NCBI GenBank assembly: GCA_002917075.1
Contig: NTMA01000159.1
Span: 1-36,439 of the forward strand
Source: Hawksworthiomyces lignivorus
Taxonomy: Eukaryota > Ascomycota > Sordariomycetes > Ophiostomatales > Ophiostomataceae
Length of the DNA stretch: 36,439 nucleotides
Reading direction: 5' to 3'
Shown here: piece by piece, positions 34,049 through 36,439 of the stretch
Layout: every line of letters begins with the position of its first letter
Numbering within the stretch: position 1 is the first letter of the stretch
Notes under the pieces: generated by a model
Database searches by the model: none
Seen by the model: the letters and a program-made list of their open reading frames with translations, nothing else
Told to the model about the DNA's origin: nothing
Position numbers and translations under genes: made by a program

Positions 34049-34969
34049 GAGCTCGAAATTTATGGAGACATACATTGGCGGAGCCACGCGGCGGCAAAAC
34101 GTCAACTGGTGGGGCAGCGCTTGGCTGGGATGGATTGGCTTTTCCCCGTGTCGCAGCATCGTCGCCCCGGCAGCTCTCTCTCAACGTGGGCGCCTTGTAC
34201 CAACCCCTCCCCCACCAGGATACCAGGGGACGATGCTAATGCTCACCTATTAAGTGGTTTCTCCGCGGTCTGTACGGAGTACAATCGTGTTGCCCAAGGT
34301 GAGCAGGCTGCCGGCTTCGCTGTGTAAGTCGCCCTCCCCCCCCCCCCCTCAACAAAAAGAGAAAGGCAGCATAGAAAAAGCCCGCAAGGGTGCTCCTCTC
34401 TTGTTTTACGTGCACCAGGGTATATTTGGGGCTTTTTGCCTTTCAAAACGCCTTCTACCACGTACATGTTACAGAGCCTGTCACCAGATGCAGTATGTGC
34501 GGAATGCGGCAGGCGGAGAAAGTCTGGGCGGGCGGGAGCAGAGACACAGAGGGACGGCAAAGAGGTCAAGACGAAATTCGAGATCAATCAGGGCAGATGG
34601 GCTGACTGTCTGATTGGCACGACGAATTGCTAATATGCGATCCACGGCTTATGGAGCTTTTCAGGCGGAGAAAGGAGGACCAATTCCCAGCTGAGTAAAA
34701 GCTTAACATCTAGGGCGGGGACTGTAGGTCAGCTGTGCAGAAGTACTGGAATTCAGATTCCAAGGTGCAAATCTGTATTAGATTATTATTACAAAAAGCA
34801 ATTGGCGAAGGGGGGGGAATAAGAGCGAAGAATTAAGCTAGAGACCGGAGAAACCAGCACGAAAAAGAGGCGCGTGAATAATTCGGCGGCATTCAAAGCT
34901 CCAAAAAAAAAAAAAAAGGCTTGCTTTGTAGCAGGTTTTTGGGGTGGCTTTGTTAATCAGCAGTTTGAC

Positions 34970-35072
34970 GGCAGAAGGGGAGGAAAAGGAAAGAAAAGCA
35001 AAGAAGATATAGAAAAGGTAGGGGAAGATATGAAGAAGAAGAGAGAGAGAGAGGGGGGCGGGGGGGCGTGGG
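34970..35072 (+). repeat. Purine tract ending in G-runs
   Basis: The plus strand is almost pure A/G for about 95 nt, then has six G, one C, seven G and, after CGT, three more G (35053-35072). It could form a G-quadruplex or triplex; this is a prediction from composition. Confidence 0.7.
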
Positions 35073-35717
35073 CAGAATGGACGGGAATGGTTCGTAGATA
35101 GTAGAAAGACTGAAAGACTACACATAATAGAGAGAGGCCCGTACCCTTATTAGGGATTTGGTATGTTTGGCATGTTTAGCATATCTGGCACGTAGTATTG
35201 GCACAATTGGCCTGGGCCATCTTTTGTTCAGAACCCGTATGAACCCGTATGAGCTCGTATGAAGAAAGCAGACGGAAAAAGACGAAAAGAGACAGGGCAG
35301 CGTCCTACGCAAAGAGAGCACGAGGCCGGAGGAAAGCCGGACGTCTATTCCTGCAACCAGCATGGTATATCCGTCTTGTAAATGGAGCCAAGACATCCAG
35401 AGCGTCATCTGTTGGGATTGGGTATAGAAGCGTACTCCGTAATACAAGCACGATACTGAATAAGGCACCATACGGAGTAATTACTTGCTGTACCATTTTA
35501 CCTGACGCAACCCACTCCAATAATACTTACATTACATTAACTTACACGATCGGGGCATTTCGAAGGAGGGGCAAATTCCATGACCATGACGCCCCTCCTT
35601 TTTTTTTTCTAAGCTACTGTCAAAGAAGAGTAATGCGAGAGAAGAAAAGTGTATGAGAGAAATAAAGCGAAATAAAGCGAAACAGGAGAGAGGCCATAGA
35701 AACAAGCAACGGTGGAA

Positions 35718-35901
35718 AATAAAATAAAATAAAAAATAAAAGGGTCTATATTATCCACGTAGTAGCCCGATCGACCGATTCAAAACAGAAAGCTCTTCTC
35801 TTTCTTTTTCTGCTTCTCTCTTCCATCACCATCGTCATCATTTCTCTCTTTCCACTTCACCTCTTATCAATACCACCAAAATTCCTCCATCAACTTCCAC
35901 A
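35718..35901 (+). promoter_or_regulatory. TAL1 core promoter and CT-rich leader
   Basis: An A/T-rich block of repeated AAAATA units (35718-35743) leads to TCTATATTATCC, a possible TATA region. From 35791 the strand is pyrimidine-rich (TCTTTCTTTTTCTGC), ending TTCCACAATGGC at the start codon. Such CT-rich leaders mark highly expressed fungal genes. Confidence 0.55.
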
Positions 35902-36397
35902 ATGGCAAGCTCTCTCGACCAATTGAAGGCCGCTGGCACGGTACGTAGTCGTCTTGACGTCTTGTTGTTTTCCCTTCTGCTTTGAAAGCCGTTTGGCAGC
36001 CCCGAGAGGGGGGAAATACCTTGAAGCCAGAGAGAGATGGCTCTCCAAGCCAGCAGGCCCGGTCATACCGGCTTTCTAGCTTCCGGGCTCTTCCAGCTCT
36101 CAGCTCTCAGCTCCCCGGTCTCCACGCTTCCTAGCTCCCGGAATCCCGGTTCCATCGCCAGATATCGCGACGGGTGCTATTTTCCAATCTTTTTTTTTTT
36201 TTTTGGAGAGCTCTATCCAGCTGACAGTCGTCTTTTTTTTTGCTTTCGCTCAGGTCGTCGTCTCTGACACTGGTAAGTTTCTCTCACATCCCGTCGCGGG
36301 CGATATTCGCCGTCTCGCCATATCTGCCCCACGTCAGATATCGCCACATGTTCTCAGAAAGCAGCTGACTGACAATTTTCTCTAGGTGACTTTGCCT
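35902..36397 (+). CDS. TAL1: Transaldolase, first three exons (3' end outside window)
   Basis: Transaldolase transfers a three-carbon unit in the non-oxidative pentose phosphate pathway, in the cytosol. Only the 5' end is in the window. Exon 1 is 35902-35940 (MASSLDQLKAAGT), exon 2 is 36254-36272 (19 nt, VVVSDT plus one base), exon 3 is 36386-36397 (12 nt, completing GDFA plus one base). Introns are 313 nt (GTACGT...TCAG) and 113 nt (GTAAGT...TCTAG); a third begins GTTAGT at 36398 and runs past the end. The joined start, MASSLDQLKAAGTVVVSDTG and then DFA, matches the fungal transaldolase N-terminus, where the next residues should be S(I)xKYxPQDATTNPS. Without the third intron the frame meets a TAG at once, so that splice is required. 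The active-site lysine lies beyond the window. Confidence 0.9.
35941..36253 (+). other. Long first intron of TAL1 (313 nt)
   Basis: Donor GTACGT at 35941, acceptor TCAG ending at 36253. It contains a T15 run (36190-36204) and repeats of CTTCC/AGCTC (36080-36140). It lies 13 codons after the start. Confidence 0.85.
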
Positions 36398-36439
36398 GTT
36401 AGTACAACCATTCTCTACCATCTTTCAGCCTCCCCCCCC

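Larger units (their letters stand above)
33800..35901. other. Divergent spacer between SmF and TAL1 (2.1 kb)
   Basis: No gene is seen. On the SmF side is an A/T tract (33948-33991) and a palindrome (34035-34048). Nonamers TACGGAGTA lie at 34273, 35433 (reverse) and 35471. A C run sits at about 34338-34351, an A15 run at 34903-34917, and a long purine tract ending in G-runs at 34970-35066. Short tandem units GAACCCGTAT (35230-35250) and AAATAAAGCG (35660-35683) are present. The TAL1 leader begins near 35780. Confidence 0.55.

Noticed and set aside
35249..35656. Plus-strand frame of 135 codons with an ATG
   Set aside because: It runs over tandem GAACCCGTAT remnants and nonamers, has no codon bias and no recognisable protein.
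1..36439. A bacterial-style gene cluster, CRISPR array or other multi-gene system
   Set aside because: Genes have introns, individual promoters and unrelated housekeeping functions; no regularly spaced repeats exist.

Overview
This is a nuclear window from a filamentous ascomycete (Pezizomycotina, most likely Sordariomycetes; the SOD1 protein and gene style would suit Hypocreales, but I cannot fix the order). The evidence is short GT..AG introns (73-98 nt) with CTGAC/CTAAC-like branch sites, very G/C-rich third codon positions, pyrimidine-rich leaders before start codons, and a set of housekeeping proteins that is fungal (Las17, Chs5, Sen1, Rom2). No tRNA, rRNA, CRISPR array or recognisable transposon was seen.

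Layout, left to right: 3' end of LAS17/WASP (+, 1-532); an unrecognised, probably mitochondrial protein (+, 1323-2564); CHS5 of the exomer (+, 3507-4857); SEN1 RNA/DNA helicase (-, 12545-5565, four exons, 2235 aa); ROM2-type Rho1 GEF (-, 20060-14290, two exons, 1896 aa); a 4.35-kb gene-free spacer (20061-24409); SOD1 Cu/Zn superoxide dismutase (+, 24410-25580, three exons, 154 aa); SND1/Tudor-SN (+, 27550-30385, three coding exons plus a probable 5'UTR intron, 890 aa); an unrecognised disordered protein (-, 32533-30953, 526 aa); SmF spliceosomal core protein (-, 33799-33451, two exons, 85 aa); and the 5' end of TAL1 transaldolase (+, from 35902, running off the window).

These are mostly independent housekeeping genes, not an operon-like system. 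Three of them (LAS17, CHS5, ROM2) concern actin polarity, chitin synthase delivery and cell-wall integrity signalling, and two (SEN1, SmF) nuclear RNA metabolism; I see no proof that the proximity matters. The most notable items are gene structure (a SEN1 3' end that is easily mis-modelled, long early introns in SOD1, SND1 and TAL1, and 19-nt and 12-nt micro-exons in TAL1), two proteins I cannot assign, a dispersed nonamer TACGGAGTA found five times in spacers, and several palindromes and hairpins in promoters. I found no convincing new biological system.
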